Shown piece by piece: positions 55,021 through 63,360 of a stretch of 64,000 nucleotides of DNA (positions are counted from its first letter, which is position 1; the number at the start of each line of letters is the position of its first letter). A model generated the notes under the pieces. It had not been told where the DNA came from, ran no database searches, and saw nothing but the letters and a program-made list of their open reading frames with translations. The position numbers and the translations under genes are program-made. Location of the stretch: positions 28,182-92,181 of the forward strand of contig NZ_JASJOC010000013.1 of assembly GCF_030068615.1 (NCBI RefSeq), written 5' to 3'. This DNA comes from Halostagnicola sp. A-GB9-2. Its GTDB lineage: Archaea; Halobacteriota; Halobacteria; Halobacteriales; Natrialbaceae.

Positions 55021-55084
55021 GCGCCGTTCGAGTCCTCGTCTCCACGCGTCGTGAACAATCGCGAGCGTTTGACACACCCGAAGA

Positions 55085-55345
55085 ATGCAGGGATCGACGA
55101 TGATCGCGTTTTTCGTCGCGGCGTTGACGACACCGATCGGTGCCTTCGTCGCCTATCCCCTGGTGAGCCGGTTGGGCGAAAGTCAGCTTGGTCTCCTGCT
55201 CGGGTTCGTCTCCGGGGTACTGATTTACGTCTCTGCAGCCCACCTGCTCCCGGAGGCACGGACCTACGAGACGGAACACTCGATGCTCGCCCTCCTGGCC
55301 GGCGTGGCGCTGGCGTTGGTCATCGGGTTCGCACGGGCGATGTGA
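55085..55345 (+). pseudogene. C-terminal fragment of a ZIP-family metal transporter
   Basis: The 86-codon frame contains TTPIGAFVAYPLVSRLGESQ, LGLLLGFVSGVLIYVSAAHL and LPEA, the last part of ZIP transporters with the conserved His-x4-E region. Full ZIP proteins have about 250 residues and eight helices; here only three remain. It begins with a plausible ATG, but no upstream part was found in any frame between 55021 and 55085. It is probably a remnant, unless it acts as a small membrane subunit. Confidence 0.72.
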
Positions 55346-55505
55346 GCTGTTCATCGCTCATCGTTCGGCGCTCATCGCGTTTTCGACCAGCCCGTCGCAC
55401 CTCGTCGTCCAGGCAACCACACACTGCTCGACAGAACGACGGAACGCGTCGGGCCACCGATCGGCTCGCGGCCGTGATACGACGTGTCCCGTTGACCGGT
55501 CGTCG

Positions 55506-56171
55506 TCAGTAGACGACGAGCGCTAGATAGAGCTGGCTGACTCCGGCGACGATCATCACGGCTCCGGCGAGTCGCTTCAGATGGCCAGCGTACGCCGCGA
55601 GTCGTCCCGCACTCGCGACCAGCCCCATCCCGGTCGCGACAGTCATCCCGAGCATCAACATCACGACGCTGCCCACGTACGTCACCACCACGACTGCCGC
55701 TGCGTCGGCCGACAATGACAGCGCGCGGGCGACCACGGCGAGAAACACGGGGGCGACACACCCGGCTGCAGCGAGCGCGTAGCCGGCCCCGAATATTCCG
55801 AACCCGAGCACGCTCGAGCGGCGTTCTGGAAGCGGGATCGACAGCGACGGTACCCACCCCAGAATGACGAGCACCCCGAAACCCACCAGCAACCCGCCGA
55901 CGAGCGACTCGAAGAACGTGAGTCGTGAGACCGTCGACTGGCCGAGCCAGAACGTCGCTCCCAGGAGGACAGCAAGCGTCCCCATCACACCGATGCCGGC
56001 GACCCCACCGCGGAGGAGCGCGCCACCGAGCGTCGCGTCGTCACCGTCGGTCTGACTGACGTAGAACCCGACGTACCCCGGCAGTAACGGATACGCACAC
56101 GGACTGAAGAAGGTTGCAAGACCTGCAGTAAGTCCGAACCCGATCGCCGAGAGGAACGCGGCGTCGAGCAT
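55506..56171 (-). CDS. ccdA: Cytochrome c biogenesis/thiol transport protein CcdA
   Basis: The 221-residue protein has six membrane helices and the family motif FFSPCAYPLLPGYVGFYV near the first helix, with the conserved Cys that pairs with a second in AAGCVAPVFLAV. CcdA passes electrons from cytoplasmic thioredoxin across the membrane to extracytoplasmic thioredoxin-like proteins. The TlpA-like gene ends 3 nt before its start, so the reductant target is likely that protein. It is the last gene of the SCO-tlpA-ccdA operon. Confidence 0.92.
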   Translation of the reverse strand: MLDAAFLSAIGFGLTAGLATFFSPCAYPLLPGYVGFYVSQTDGDDATLGGALLRGGVAGIGVMGTLAVLLGATFWLGQSTVSRLTFFESLVGGLLVGFGVLVILGWVPSLSIPLPERRSSVLGFGIFGAGYALAAAGCVAPVFLAVVARALSLSADAAAVVVVTYVGSVVMLMLGMTVATGMGLVASAGRLAAYAGHLKRLAGAVMIVAGVSQLYLALVVY

Positions 56172-56174
56172 CGG

Positions 56175-56756
56175 TTACGTCGCTACCTCCGCCTCGAGCG
56201 CTCGTTCGATCCCTGCGACGAGTTCGTCTGCGGTTTTGACACCGGAGTCGGACCACTGAACGCGTCCGTCCGTATCGATCGCGACGGCGGAGGGGTAGCC
56301 GCCCGCGAGATACCGCGCGGTCAGTTCGGCAGTCGGGTCGAGGCCGAGCAGCCAGTCACCGTCGTGTTCGTCCCACCAGTCGACTAGTTCGTCCTCGGTG
56401 ACGGACGAGCCGACCGCCTCGTTCGTGACCGAGAGAAACAGCACGTCCGATCCAATGCGATCGTTCGCCTCGGCCAGTGCGGGCATCTGCTCGATACACG
56501 GCGGACACCACGTCCCGAAGAAATCGACGAACGTCACCCGCTCGGTCGCCGGAATCCGAACCTCGCCAGCCTCGCTGCCAGGCGCCTCGACCGTTTCTAT
56601 CGTGATCGGATCGGGAGCCGTCGTCCCCGCTCCATCCGTCGCTTCCGGGTCGTCGCTCTCGGTTTCGAACGAGGGTACCCCACGGACCGCCAGTACGCCC
56701 CCACCACCGACGACCCCGACACTGGCGAGACCAGCGAGGACGTCTCGCCGTCGCAT
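56175..56756 (-). CDS. TlpA-like extracytoplasmic thiol-disulfide protein
   Basis: The 193-residue protein starts with a Tat signal (RRRDVLAGLASVG) and has a thioredoxin domain with WCPPC (C84, C87) in VDFFGTWCPPCIEQM, WLLGLDP and GYPSAVAIDTDGRVQ (cis-Pro region). It lies outside the membrane and keeps disulfides of copper or haem proteins reduced, fed by CcdA. It follows the SCO gene without a gap (stop at 56757) and precedes ccdA by 3 nt. Confidence 0.92.
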   Translation of the reverse strand: MRRRDVLAGLASVGVVGGGGVLAVRGVPSFETESDDPEATDGAGTTAPDPITIETVEAPGSEAGEVRIPATERVTFVDFFGTWCPPCIEQMPALAEANDRIGSDVLFLSVTNEAVGSSVTEDELVDWWDEHDGDWLLGLDPTAELTARYLAGGYPSAVAIDTDGRVQWSDSGVKTADELVAGIERALEAEVAT

Positions 56757-57461
56757 CTACGCCGTCACCACCGTTTCGAAGTCGTCGACCACCTGCGACG
56801 GGTCGACGGTCGCTCCGTCCGGATACACACGCTCGATGCGTCCCTGCTCGTTGACGAGGAAGATGTAGTTGTAGTGGGGAAACATATACTCGAGATTCTC
56901 GTACTCGTCGGCGTCCCGTTTCTCGAGTGGCAGTCCGAACTGTTCAGTGAGGCTCGCTTTTGCATTCTCGTATCGGTTCGGACGCAAGAAGTGCCAGTTA
57001 CCGGCAACGAGATCGGCCCCTTGTTGGTCAGCGTACGCTCGCAACTCGGCTTCGGTGTCGCGTTCGGGGTCGAATGTCATCGCGAGGAATGCAGCGTCGT
57101 CCCCGTACCCTTCTTTGGCCGCAACCTCCTGGGCTCGTCGTAACCGCAAGAGAAGCGCGGGACACGCGCCGTCCGGACACGACGTATAAAAGAACGTCAT
57201 CAGCGTAGTACGCTCGCCGACGAACTGCTCGGTTGAGACGGTCTCACCCGTCAGCGGATCCGGAAACTCGACCGCTGGAAACTCCTCACCGTAGCTCGGA
57301 TGCGACGCCTCGCTCAAATCCTGTTCTGGTGGCCCAAGTATGACGCCATCCGCGTGTGCTCGATTCGACTCGTCATCACCGGACGACAGCGACTCGAGAC
57401 AGCCTGCAGTGGCGACGAGACTCGAGGCGACGATCGATCGGAGGCATGTACGCCGATTCAT
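56757..57461 (-). CDS. SCO1/SenC-family copper chaperone lipoprotein
   Basis: The 234-residue protein has a lipobox (VATAGC, Cys21) and a SCO thioredoxin fold. The copper cysteines C95 and C100 stand in FYTSCPDGACPALL, with four residues between them instead of three as in the common CxxxC; the conserved His lies in HYNYIFLV near the end. SCO proteins load copper into the CuA site of haem-copper oxidases. It is the first gene of the operon with TlpA and CcdA. Confidence 0.9.
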   Translation of the reverse strand: MNRRTCLRSIVASSLVATAGCLESLSSGDDESNRAHADGVILGPPEQDLSEASHPSYGEEFPAVEFPDPLTGETVSTEQFVGERTTLMTFFYTSCPDGACPALLLRLRRAQEVAAKEGYGDDAAFLAMTFDPERDTEAELRAYADQQGADLVAGNWHFLRPNRYENAKASLTEQFGLPLEKRDADEYENLEYMFPHYNYIFLVNEQGRIERVYPDGATVDPSQVVDDFETVVTA

Positions 57462-57563
57462 AGCTCGGTATTTCGATTCGGCTGATAAACGCTATCCGAC
57501 GATTCCCTGGCTCGGAAAAATTGGTGTGTAGCGGGGATAAAACTATCTCCGGCGAAACTCGTA

Positions 57564-57830
57564 TTACTGTTTCCAAAGCGATAGCAGTACGAGAACCATG
57601 CCGCTCGAGACTATGATCCCCTGTACGAGTGCTGCGGACGCGATCGTCGTTCCGAATACCTGATAGATGAGCCCCTCACAGATTGCGCCGACGCCAATGA
57701 AAACGAATCCGCCGGAAACGTACAGCATGGGCGTCTGTCCGCTTCGCCGGTAGCCGTGATACGCGAGGTACGCAACCACGAGGCTCAAGACGAGCGTAAT
57801 TAGCTTGGCCATCAGAAACGACACTTCCAC
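57564..57830 (-). CDS. DUF7521-family small membrane protein
   Basis: The 88-residue protein starts at a GTG that overlaps the stop of the HTH gene by one base (TAGTG); an internal ATG gives MAKLIT. Three membrane helices cover residues 7-85 (LITLVLSLVVAYLAYHGYRR, PMLYVSGGFVFIGVGAI, and the last near GIIVSSGMVLVLLSLW). DUF7521 proteins are found coupled to an ArsR-like regulator in haloarchaea. A sensor or anti-regulator function in the membrane is inference. Confidence 0.75.
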   Translation of the reverse strand: MEVSFLMAKLITLVLSLVVAYLAYHGYRRSGQTPMLYVSGGFVFIGVGAICEGLIYQVFGTTIASAALVQGIIVSSGMVLVLLSLWKQ

Positions 57831-58195
57831 TAGTCACCACCCCGGAGATCGCTCCATAGCGACGTGAAATTGTCCGCGAGTTCGTCGCGCGTTTCGATCG
57901 TCAACGAGAGTTGGCCGTCGCTGATCTCGACGTGAAGTTCCTCGAGTGATGTTTCGAACTCGCTTCGGTGAGAGCCGTCCGAGTCGACGGTGTGGTGCTC
58001 CTCGACGAGATCGTGTTCCTGCAACGTCGAGACTCGGCGATAGATCGTCGTCAATGAGGCATCGCACTCCTCGCTGAGCGTTTTCGCAGTCTTCGGTCGA
58101 TCGGCTGCAAGAAGAATCTTCCGTGCGTACTCGTCCGCAAGAATTTGGAATATATCAACCGAATCTGCGGTGCCTCCGTGTTGCACGCAATACAT
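57830..58195 (-). CDS. ArsR-like winged-helix regulator
   Basis: From the ATG giving MYCVQHGGTADSV the protein has 121 residues (an ATG at 58240 adds 15). The winged helix runs from DIFQILADEYARKILLAA through AKTLSEECDASLTTIYRRVS to LQEHDLVEEHHTV. The C-terminal half binds or dimerises. It is coupled by a one-base overlap to the DUF7521 gene, a recurrent haloarchaeal pair. Its position next to SCO/TlpA/CcdA makes copper or redox control possible, without direct evidence. Confidence 0.8.
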   Translation of the reverse strand: MYCVQHGGTADSVDIFQILADEYARKILLAADRPKTAKTLSEECDASLTTIYRRVSTLQEHDLVEEHHTVDSDGSHRSEFETSLEELHVEISDGQLSLTIETRDELADNFTSLWSDLRGGD

Positions 58196-58369
58196 TCTAT
58201 TAATCACGCTCAAATAGGCCACGGTTTGCTGGTTCAGCAAATCACCGAGAGCGTCTTATACTTGCGTCAGCGTATACACTCGGCGTTTCACCAGTTATCA
58301 TATCGAGTCCTGTGATAATCAACGAACTGCTGACATGGTTATTTGAGATCAGTCGGAATACATCGAGTT

Positions 58370-58558
58370 ATGGATCCGACGGTCGAACGGCGATGTCACT
58401 TCTTGTTCGCTCTCTCGTTAGTACTCCTGACGTTCGGGATCGGATACTGTGTTATCGTCGGTACGTGTCTGGCCGACTTCATTATCGTCATCGCGGGCCT
58501 TTTCGTCGGTTGGGTGGCGTTGTTTTACTGTCTCGGTAACGCCTCGTTCTGGGGATGA
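58370..58558 (+). CDS. Small two-helix membrane protein
   Basis: From the ATG giving MDPTVERRC the protein has 62 residues with two membrane helices (about 11-32 and 35-57) and Cys residues at C9, C20 and C27. No family was recognised. The A/T-rich region to its left is shared with the divergent HTH gene. Confidence 0.5.
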   Translation: MDPTVERRCHFLFALSLVLLTFGIGYCVIVGTCLADFIIVIAGLFVGWVALFYCLGNASFWG

Positions 58559-58662
58559 TTGCGGAGACCAATTTCCATATGATCCGTCGCTCGACGTTGT
58601 CACGACGTTCGTTCTATTCCGGTCCACAATGTCTATCCGTGTCATCCACATAGAGTGCTCGC

Positions 58663-58881
58663 ATGGATTCAAAGACTGCGTCACGACGGTCGCTATTCGG
58701 CCTTGCAGGCGCGGCGAGCCTCTGCTGTCTGGCGCTTGCTCCTGGCGCTGTTGGGCTGGCAGGCGGTGGCGCCGCGGCTGGACTAGGCGCCGGCCTCGGA
58801 CAGATCATCGTGACGGTGCTGACGCTGGGAGTCATCGGATTCGTCGTCCGCTGGCGGGCGGGCTGTTCGGCATGCGAGTAA
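58663..58881 (+). CDS. Small cysteine-containing membrane protein
   Basis: The 72-residue protein starts MDSKTASRRSLFGLAGAASL, which could be a Tat-like signal or simply a first helix, followed by a Gly/Ala-rich stretch and a second helix (IIVTVLTLGVIGFVVRW). It ends with the pair CSAC. Small proteins with such a pattern accompany mercury or thiol-redox genes, but no named family could be assigned. It is convergent with the thioredoxin relic at 58901. Confidence 0.5.
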   Translation: MDSKTASRRSLFGLAGAASLCCLALAPGAVGLAGGGAAAGLGAGLGQIIVTVLTLGVIGFVVRWRAGCSACE

Positions 58882-58900
58882 TTCAAGCGAGCCGTCGTCA

Positions 58901-59272
58901 TCACTCTTCAGCGTGCGTTTCGAGGACGTCGACGAGCGTGTCTGCGGACTGGAAGCCGTCATCGAGTCGGTCGACTTCCTCGCCGTCTTTTAGCACGACG
59001 AACGTCGGGACGCGTCGTACGGTGAACTCGTCGGCGAGGTCCGGAACGAGCCTGGCGTTTACCGTCACCACCGCACCTGTGGCGCTCCACGCGACTACAC
59101 TGAGCACCGACCCCATGGACGCACAGATAGCACACCCGGACGTGACGAACTCGAGGAGCACGAGATCGTGGGCCTCGAGCAGGTCGTCGTACTCGGCCGC
59201 GTCGTTCAGCTGAATCGGCGTCTACGGTGCGTTCTCTGCAACACCAGTCGTTTCGTATACCGTGTCAGTCAT
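58901..59272 (-). pseudogene. Thioredoxin-like protein with in-frame amber codon
   Basis: The frame starts MTDTVYETTG at 59272, meets TAG at 59222-59224 (codon 17) and continues without frameshift for 107 codons: LLEFVTSGCAICASMGSVLS (CAIC active site), NARLVPDLADEFTVRRVPTF (cis-Pro) and a normal end. Without the upstream 16 codons the thioredoxin core is nearly complete, so an internal start at the ATG at 59161 could still give a shortened protein lacking the first strand. The stop is a single-base change; an error or decay are both possible. Confidence 0.72.
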
Positions 59273-59378
59273 TGAGATTTCTACGTGCCGGGACTATTTG
59301 AGGATTGTGCAATAATAACAAGATCTTCCCTCGCCCACCGTTATTTTGAGTTGCATTCCGAAGGACGATCGAAGGCCG

Positions 59379-60076
59379 ATGACTGACGACACCGATACCG
59401 AGGAGGCAGCGGCCGATCCGGGGTGCGAGATGGGACAAGACACGTCAGAGTTGAGTACGGTCTTTGGCGACGCCTATCGCGGAGAGTTGGATGGTGAAAC
59501 GACCTGGCGATACCGACTGGACCAGACGACGACGTGGAGCGTTACGATCATGGCTGCGATCCTCACGTGAGCGTTCTCGAGCCCCGACAATCCCCATTAC
59601 GTCATTCTCGTCGGCGTGCTGGCCGTCGGCCTGTTTTGCTGGATCGAGGCTCGTCGGAACCGCGACTACGACGTCTACCGTTCTCGCGTTCGCCTCTTCC
59701 AGCAGGATCTCTTCACGAATGCGCTCGATTCGTCACGGGAGGTCGAACACGATGATTGGCGAACCGAACTGGGGGAAGATTACCGATACCCGACGTACAA
59801 GATTACGATGTTCGAGGCCGTGTCGAACCGACTTCGACGTATCTACTTCGCCCTGTTGCTCATCCCGGTCTCGCGTGGCTCTTTCGCGTGACGGCGTTCG
59901 TCACAGACGTCGCTCTCCCCGCCGCAGCAGTCGGAACGGTCCCCGGATCTGTCGTTCTCGGTGTCGTCGGAACGTTCTACGCGGCGTTACTCGTCGTAAT
60001 GTTCTGGCCGCGCGAACGTGAGGCCAAAGGAGAGTTTCGTGAGGTCGAGGCTGGCGACTGGAAAGACACGGATTGA
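59379..60076 (+). pseudogene. DUF2270 membrane protein with in-frame stop and frameshift
   Basis: The frame begins MTDDTDTEEA. It contains RLDQTTTWSVTIMAAILT, then TGA at codon 64, then AFSSPDNPHYVILVGVLAVG in the same frame, then RSRVRLFQQDLFTNALD. Near 59860 the frame changes: GLAWLFRVTAFVTDVALP and the acidic end stand in another frame. These segments match DUF2270 in order and total length, so one stop and one single-base shift break an otherwise intact gene. The stop probably replaced Trp or an aromatic residue. The family function is unknown. Confidence 0.78.
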
Positions 60077-60089
60077 TCGTCGATCACGC

Positions 60090-60638
60090 CTATGACGCAC
60101 ACGTCGGACACGAGCGTCGGTGGCGATCGTAAATCAACCCCGCAAGCAGTGCGACCGAGACCGCACCGAGCAGGGGCCGCAGAGGATCGAAGTACGTCAT
60201 GATCGCGGACGAACCGAACAGCGCCAGAAGGACGGCGTTACAGATTGGACAGCTGACCGCCAGAAATCCGCCGACTAAACCGCCGAACGCCAGCCGATCC
60301 GTATCGGCTTCGCCGTTCTCACCGTGGCGATGATCGTGATTGAGGTCGTAATCGTAATCGCCGCCGTCGTCTCGGTCGGCTGCCTCGCCCTCAAGGTCAC
60401 CAGCGTTGCGGACGTCAGTCGCCAGACGCTGGGCGACGTAGACGCCCGCGAGAAGTGCGGTCAGGGTGAGAAACAGATAATCGGAGCCCGTCCGTGGCAC
60501 CATCCGAACGAAAAGCGGGTTCGGAACGAGTCCGGTGACGAGACCGAACAGGGCGAACACGCCCATCGACGTGATGGCTCCCCGGACGACCGCCCGCCGG
60601 TTCGCGCCGAGTAATCGGTGGTGTCCTCTTCTTGTCAC
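60090..60638 (-). CDS. Cysteine-bearing membrane protein, second gene of a pair
   Basis: A GTG at 60638 overlaps the stop of the preceding gene by 4 nt (GTGA) and gives 182 residues; the longer ATG frame is less likely. The protein has about five helices, a His/Asp-rich loop (DYDYDLNHDHRHGE), the membrane motif SCPICNAVLLALFGSSA and a C-terminal CPTC. CPIC within a helix and the His-rich loop suggest metal or thiol binding. No named family was recognised with certainty. Confidence 0.68.
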   Translation of the reverse strand: MTRRGHHRLLGANRRAVVRGAITSMGVFALFGLVTGLVPNPLFVRMVPRTGSDYLFLTLTALLAGVYVAQRLATDVRNAGDLEGEAADRDDGGDYDYDLNHDHRHGENGEADTDRLAFGGLVGGFLAVSCPICNAVLLALFGSSAIMTYFDPLRPLLGAVSVALLAGLIYDRHRRSCPTCAS

Positions 60639-61213
60639 TGTGATCCCTCCAGCGAGACGACGCACTGTTCGGGATGGCCTGCTCGTCCGAGAAAGAACAA
60701 CAAGAGTGTGAGACCCCCGAGTTGGAGGAACGTGCCGTCGAACGGCAGTAGTGTCAGTCCGCCGGCAAACCCGAGGAAGGCGAGCAGACCTGCCCCACAG
60801 CTCGCACAGCCGGATGCGACGAGGCCCGGAAGGATGCCGGATACACTCGTCGCACCCGAGAGGCCAACGAGCCGAAGCTGTGCGACGGCGTTGACGACGG
60901 AAACGCCGGTCAGGAGCGCGTAAGACACGATAATCGCCAGCCCCGTGATGCCGTCGGTTAGGTATACGGACTCCGTCAGAGAGACGAGGACGTAATCGAA
61001 CCAGTGGAGGCCGTCGCCCAACAGTTGCAGCGCGAACTCCGGCATCGTACTCAGTATCAACAGGCTATAGGTGCCGACCGTAACGAGGACGAAGCCGACC
61101 GTCCCGCGCCAGGACTCGAACGGATACCGTAGCGCATCCGAAAGGTTCCGGCCAAATCTGGCGGTCGAGTCGTTCCAGTTCATAACACCTTCACCCAGTT
61201 TGTGGACAGACAT
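60635..61213 (-). CDS. Cysteine-bearing membrane protein (DUF7546-like), first gene of a pair
   Basis: The 192-residue protein has five membrane helices and the motif VASGCASCGAGLLAFLGFAG (about 130-150), in which two Cys are placed at a helix start like those of CcdA or vitamin K epoxide-type thiol transducers. A Cys also lies near the end (PEQCVVSL). The gene is coupled to the following CPIC protein. Together with the DsbA gene in the divergent direction it may shuttle electrons or metal across the membrane, which is inference. Confidence 0.7.
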   Translation of the reverse strand: MSVHKLGEGVMNWNDSTARFGRNLSDALRYPFESWRGTVGFVLVTVGTYSLLILSTMPEFALQLLGDGLHWFDYVLVSLTESVYLTDGITGLAIIVSYALLTGVSVVNAVAQLRLVGLSGATSVSGILPGLVASGCASCGAGLLAFLGFAGGLTLLPFDGTFLQLGGLTLLLFFLGRAGHPEQCVVSLEGSQ

Positions 61214-61422
61214 CTTCCGACGGGTTTCATGGACCGACGGTCGCCACTGGGCTTCGAGGACGGGCGACTCACGATTCGTCTCCGAACTGTCTCGAGCGTG
61301 CTCGATACCACGAGTAGGTGTCTCGTCGCACGATTACCACAAAGGTACTCCTCCGTTTTGCTGACTCAGCAAATCGGCACGTCGGTTACGAGGAAGCGAT
61401 GTGAACCAGCAACCGAACACGA

Positions 61423-62154
61423 ATGTCGCTTGATCAAACGACCCGTCGGGCCGTGCTCGCCGGTTCGACCCTCGCGCTCGGTGGTGGTGGTGTCTACTAT
61501 CTCTCCCGCTCGGACGATACCGACGACAGTAGCTCCCTTTCGCCGACGATGCACGCGAGCGAAGAGACGTCAGCACTCGGCATCGACCTGGCGGGAAAAC
61601 CGATCATGGGCGATTCGGACGCACCGATCGAGATCTACTACTGGACCGACTTCCAGTGTCCGATATGTGAACAGTTCGAGCGGGAGACGCTCTCCGAACT
61701 CGTCTCGGAGTACGTCGAGTCCGGTGAACTTCGTCTCGTCTTCGTCACGCTCCCTTTCTTTGGCCCGGATTCGATGACCAGCGCTATCGCCTCCAGGTGC
61801 GTCTGGGAGCAGGTCCACGAATCGGACCCGTATGCCTACTGGGACTGGCATGCTGCGGTCTTCGCCGAACAGGGCGAGCGCAATTCGGGATGGGCCAGCG
61901 CCGACAGCCTCCTCGAAATCACCGACTCGGTTCCGGACGTCGACGCCGCCGAACTCGAGGCGTGTCTCAAGGACGAGCGCTCGGAGTTTGAAGATGCGGT
62001 CGAAGCCGACGCGGAACAGGCAAGGGCGTTCGACATCCGCGGGACACCGACGTTCGTCGTCTTCGACCCGGAAACGGAGGCGGCTGGGACGCTAGTTGGC
62101 GCCCAGCCACTAGAGCGGTTCGCAGACGCACTCGAGCAGATACGAGAAGCGTAG
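61423..62154 (+). CDS. DsbA-family thiol-disulfide oxidoreductase, membrane-anchored or Tat-exported
   Basis: The 243-residue protein has an N-terminal Tat-like signal (TRRAVLAGSTLALGGGG) and a DsbA fold: active site CPIC (C79, C82) in YYWTDFQCPICEQFERETL, a helical insertion (100-190), and the cis-Pro segment IRGTPTFVVFDPE. Such proteins insert or shuffle disulfides outside the membrane. It is divergent from the cysteine-bearing membrane pair, whose second member also carries CPIC. Confidence 0.9.
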   Translation: MSLDQTTRRAVLAGSTLALGGGGVYYLSRSDDTDDSSSLSPTMHASEETSALGIDLAGKPIMGDSDAPIEIYYWTDFQCPICEQFERETLSELVSEYVESGELRLVFVTLPFFGPDSMTSAIASRCVWEQVHESDPYAYWDWHAAVFAEQGERNSGWASADSLLEITDSVPDVDAAELEACLKDERSEFEDAVEADAEQARAFDIRGTPTFVVFDPETEAAGTLVGAQPLERFADALEQIREA

Positions 62155-62371
62155 CGAGAAGTCCACGGCTGAAGTTCCGAACTGACGTGCAACGGTTGTC
62201 GATTCTTGCGTTCCATTACTGCAGCGAAGGAGCTCGTCAGAAACTTGTGTGGAGGATCGATCGCGTCGCTGTTCCGTTCGGTCGCTGTTTCTGAACGTCC
62301 AAAGAGGAATACCAGGTCCGGTCCACAAAGATAGTCTGTCTAATGCCTAATGCCGTTTATGAGGCCGTCTG

Positions 62372-62872
62372 GTGATAGAGATCTTTATAAATAATGATCT
62401 GACACGTCGTGTGTTCCTTGGAGCGAGTGGCGCAGTTAGTATGGCAGCACTGGCAGGATGCGGAGGACCTGGAGAAGAAAACGACACGGACGAGGAGGAG
62501 CCGGACGGAGCGGATAATGGCGAGGCCGACGACGAGTGGGAAGATGTCGACGAGTTCTACTTCGAAGGCCATGTCGAGGCGTGGACCGGGCTGGAACCCG
62601 GTATCATCGACGGCGAGGACAATCCAACTATCACGCTCATCGAGGGGAACGAATACGACTTCAGGTGGATCAATGCCGACGGCGTGACGCATAATCTAGA
62701 GATACGAGACGAGGATGACGAGATCATTGACGACTATCAAAGCGACGACGTCAGCGAAGAAGGCGAAGAGACGACCCTCGAGGGTGTAGTTGCCTCTGAA
62801 GAGATGTCGGTGTACATTTGTACGTACCACGAATCGACCCAGGTCGGAGATATCGAGGTTCAGACGGACTGA
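62372..62872 (+). CDS. Cupredoxin-type (halocyanin-like) lipoprotein with altered axial ligand
   Basis: The frame of 166 codons starts at a GTG; the true start is uncertain because a TATA-like TTTATAAATA overlaps the first codons. A Tat signal with lipobox (TRRVFLGASGAV, LAGC, Cys30) and an acidic linker precede a cupredoxin domain. The copper ligands are His in VTHNLEI, Cys and His in VYICTYHEST; at the place of the axial Met stands Gln (TQVGDI). Gln ligands are known from stellacyanin-type sites and lower the redox potential. It probably carries electrons at the outer membrane face. Confidence 0.78.
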   Translation: MIEIFINNDLTRRVFLGASGAVSMAALAGCGGPGEENDTDEEEPDGADNGEADDEWEDVDEFYFEGHVEAWTGLEPGIIDGEDNPTITLIEGNEYDFRWINADGVTHNLEIRDEDDEIIDDYQSDDVSEEGEETTLEGVVASEEMSVYICTYHESTQVGDIEVQTD

Positions 62873-62964
62873 TTGCCGAGCTCTTCCCGTGAACTCGTTT
62901 CACTCACTTTCTCGATGGGAGGAGGGAATAGTTTATACTATTGGGGATACAATACATATCTATA

Positions 62965-63312
62965 ATGCAACAATCGGAACCGACAGTTGACAGTATCGGA
63001 ATCGTTCTCGAGACTGCAGATCCCGAACGCGCCTGGAATGCGCTACGGTTCGGTATTACGGCAGTCGAGAACGGACACGACGTGTCAGTATTCCTGCTGG
63101 GAGAAGGCGTCGAGGCCGAGGAGATCACTGATGACCAATTCGACGTTCGTGACCGAATGGAAGCGTTCGTCGATGTCGGTGGTGACCTGCAGGCGTGTGG
63201 AACGTGTCTCGAGATTCGCAACAGCGAGGAAAGCGAGTACTGTCCGATGTCGACGATGTCGGATCTGCTCGAGATCGTGAGGGCGGCTAATCGCGTGCTG
63301 ACGATCGGTTAG
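62965..63312 (+). CDS. DsrE-family protein, short form
   Basis: From the ATG giving MQQSEPTVDS the protein has 115 residues and the DsrE fold: SIGIVLETADPERAWNALRF, GHDVSVFLLGEGVEAEEI, and the conserved Cys motif LQACGTCLEIRNSEES. Two Cys (CGTC) stand where a single persulfide-carrying Cys is usual. It is a sulfur-relay or sensing protein. It is separated by 92 bp from the cupredoxin gene; no TusA is adjacent. Confidence 0.83.
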   Translation: MQQSEPTVDSIGIVLETADPERAWNALRFGITAVENGHDVSVFLLGEGVEAEEITDDQFDVRDRMEAFVDVGGDLQACGTCLEIRNSEESEYCPMSTMSDLLEIVRAANRVLTIG

Positions 63313-63360
63313 TAAGTGCAGAGTGACATCCAGTACAGTGCTCAGACCTCTTTGTGCTAC

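Noticed and set aside
54148..55077. Minus-strand open frame (309 codons) opposite the Lpd-like gene
   Set aside because: It is antisense to a gene with intact FAD, CxxxxC and NAD motifs; no domain is visible in it.
59222..59224. In-frame TAG codons as a sign of stop-codon recoding (for example pyrrolysine)
   Set aside because: No pyl genes are visible, other genes here end normally with TAG, and simple mutation or sequence error explains the cases.
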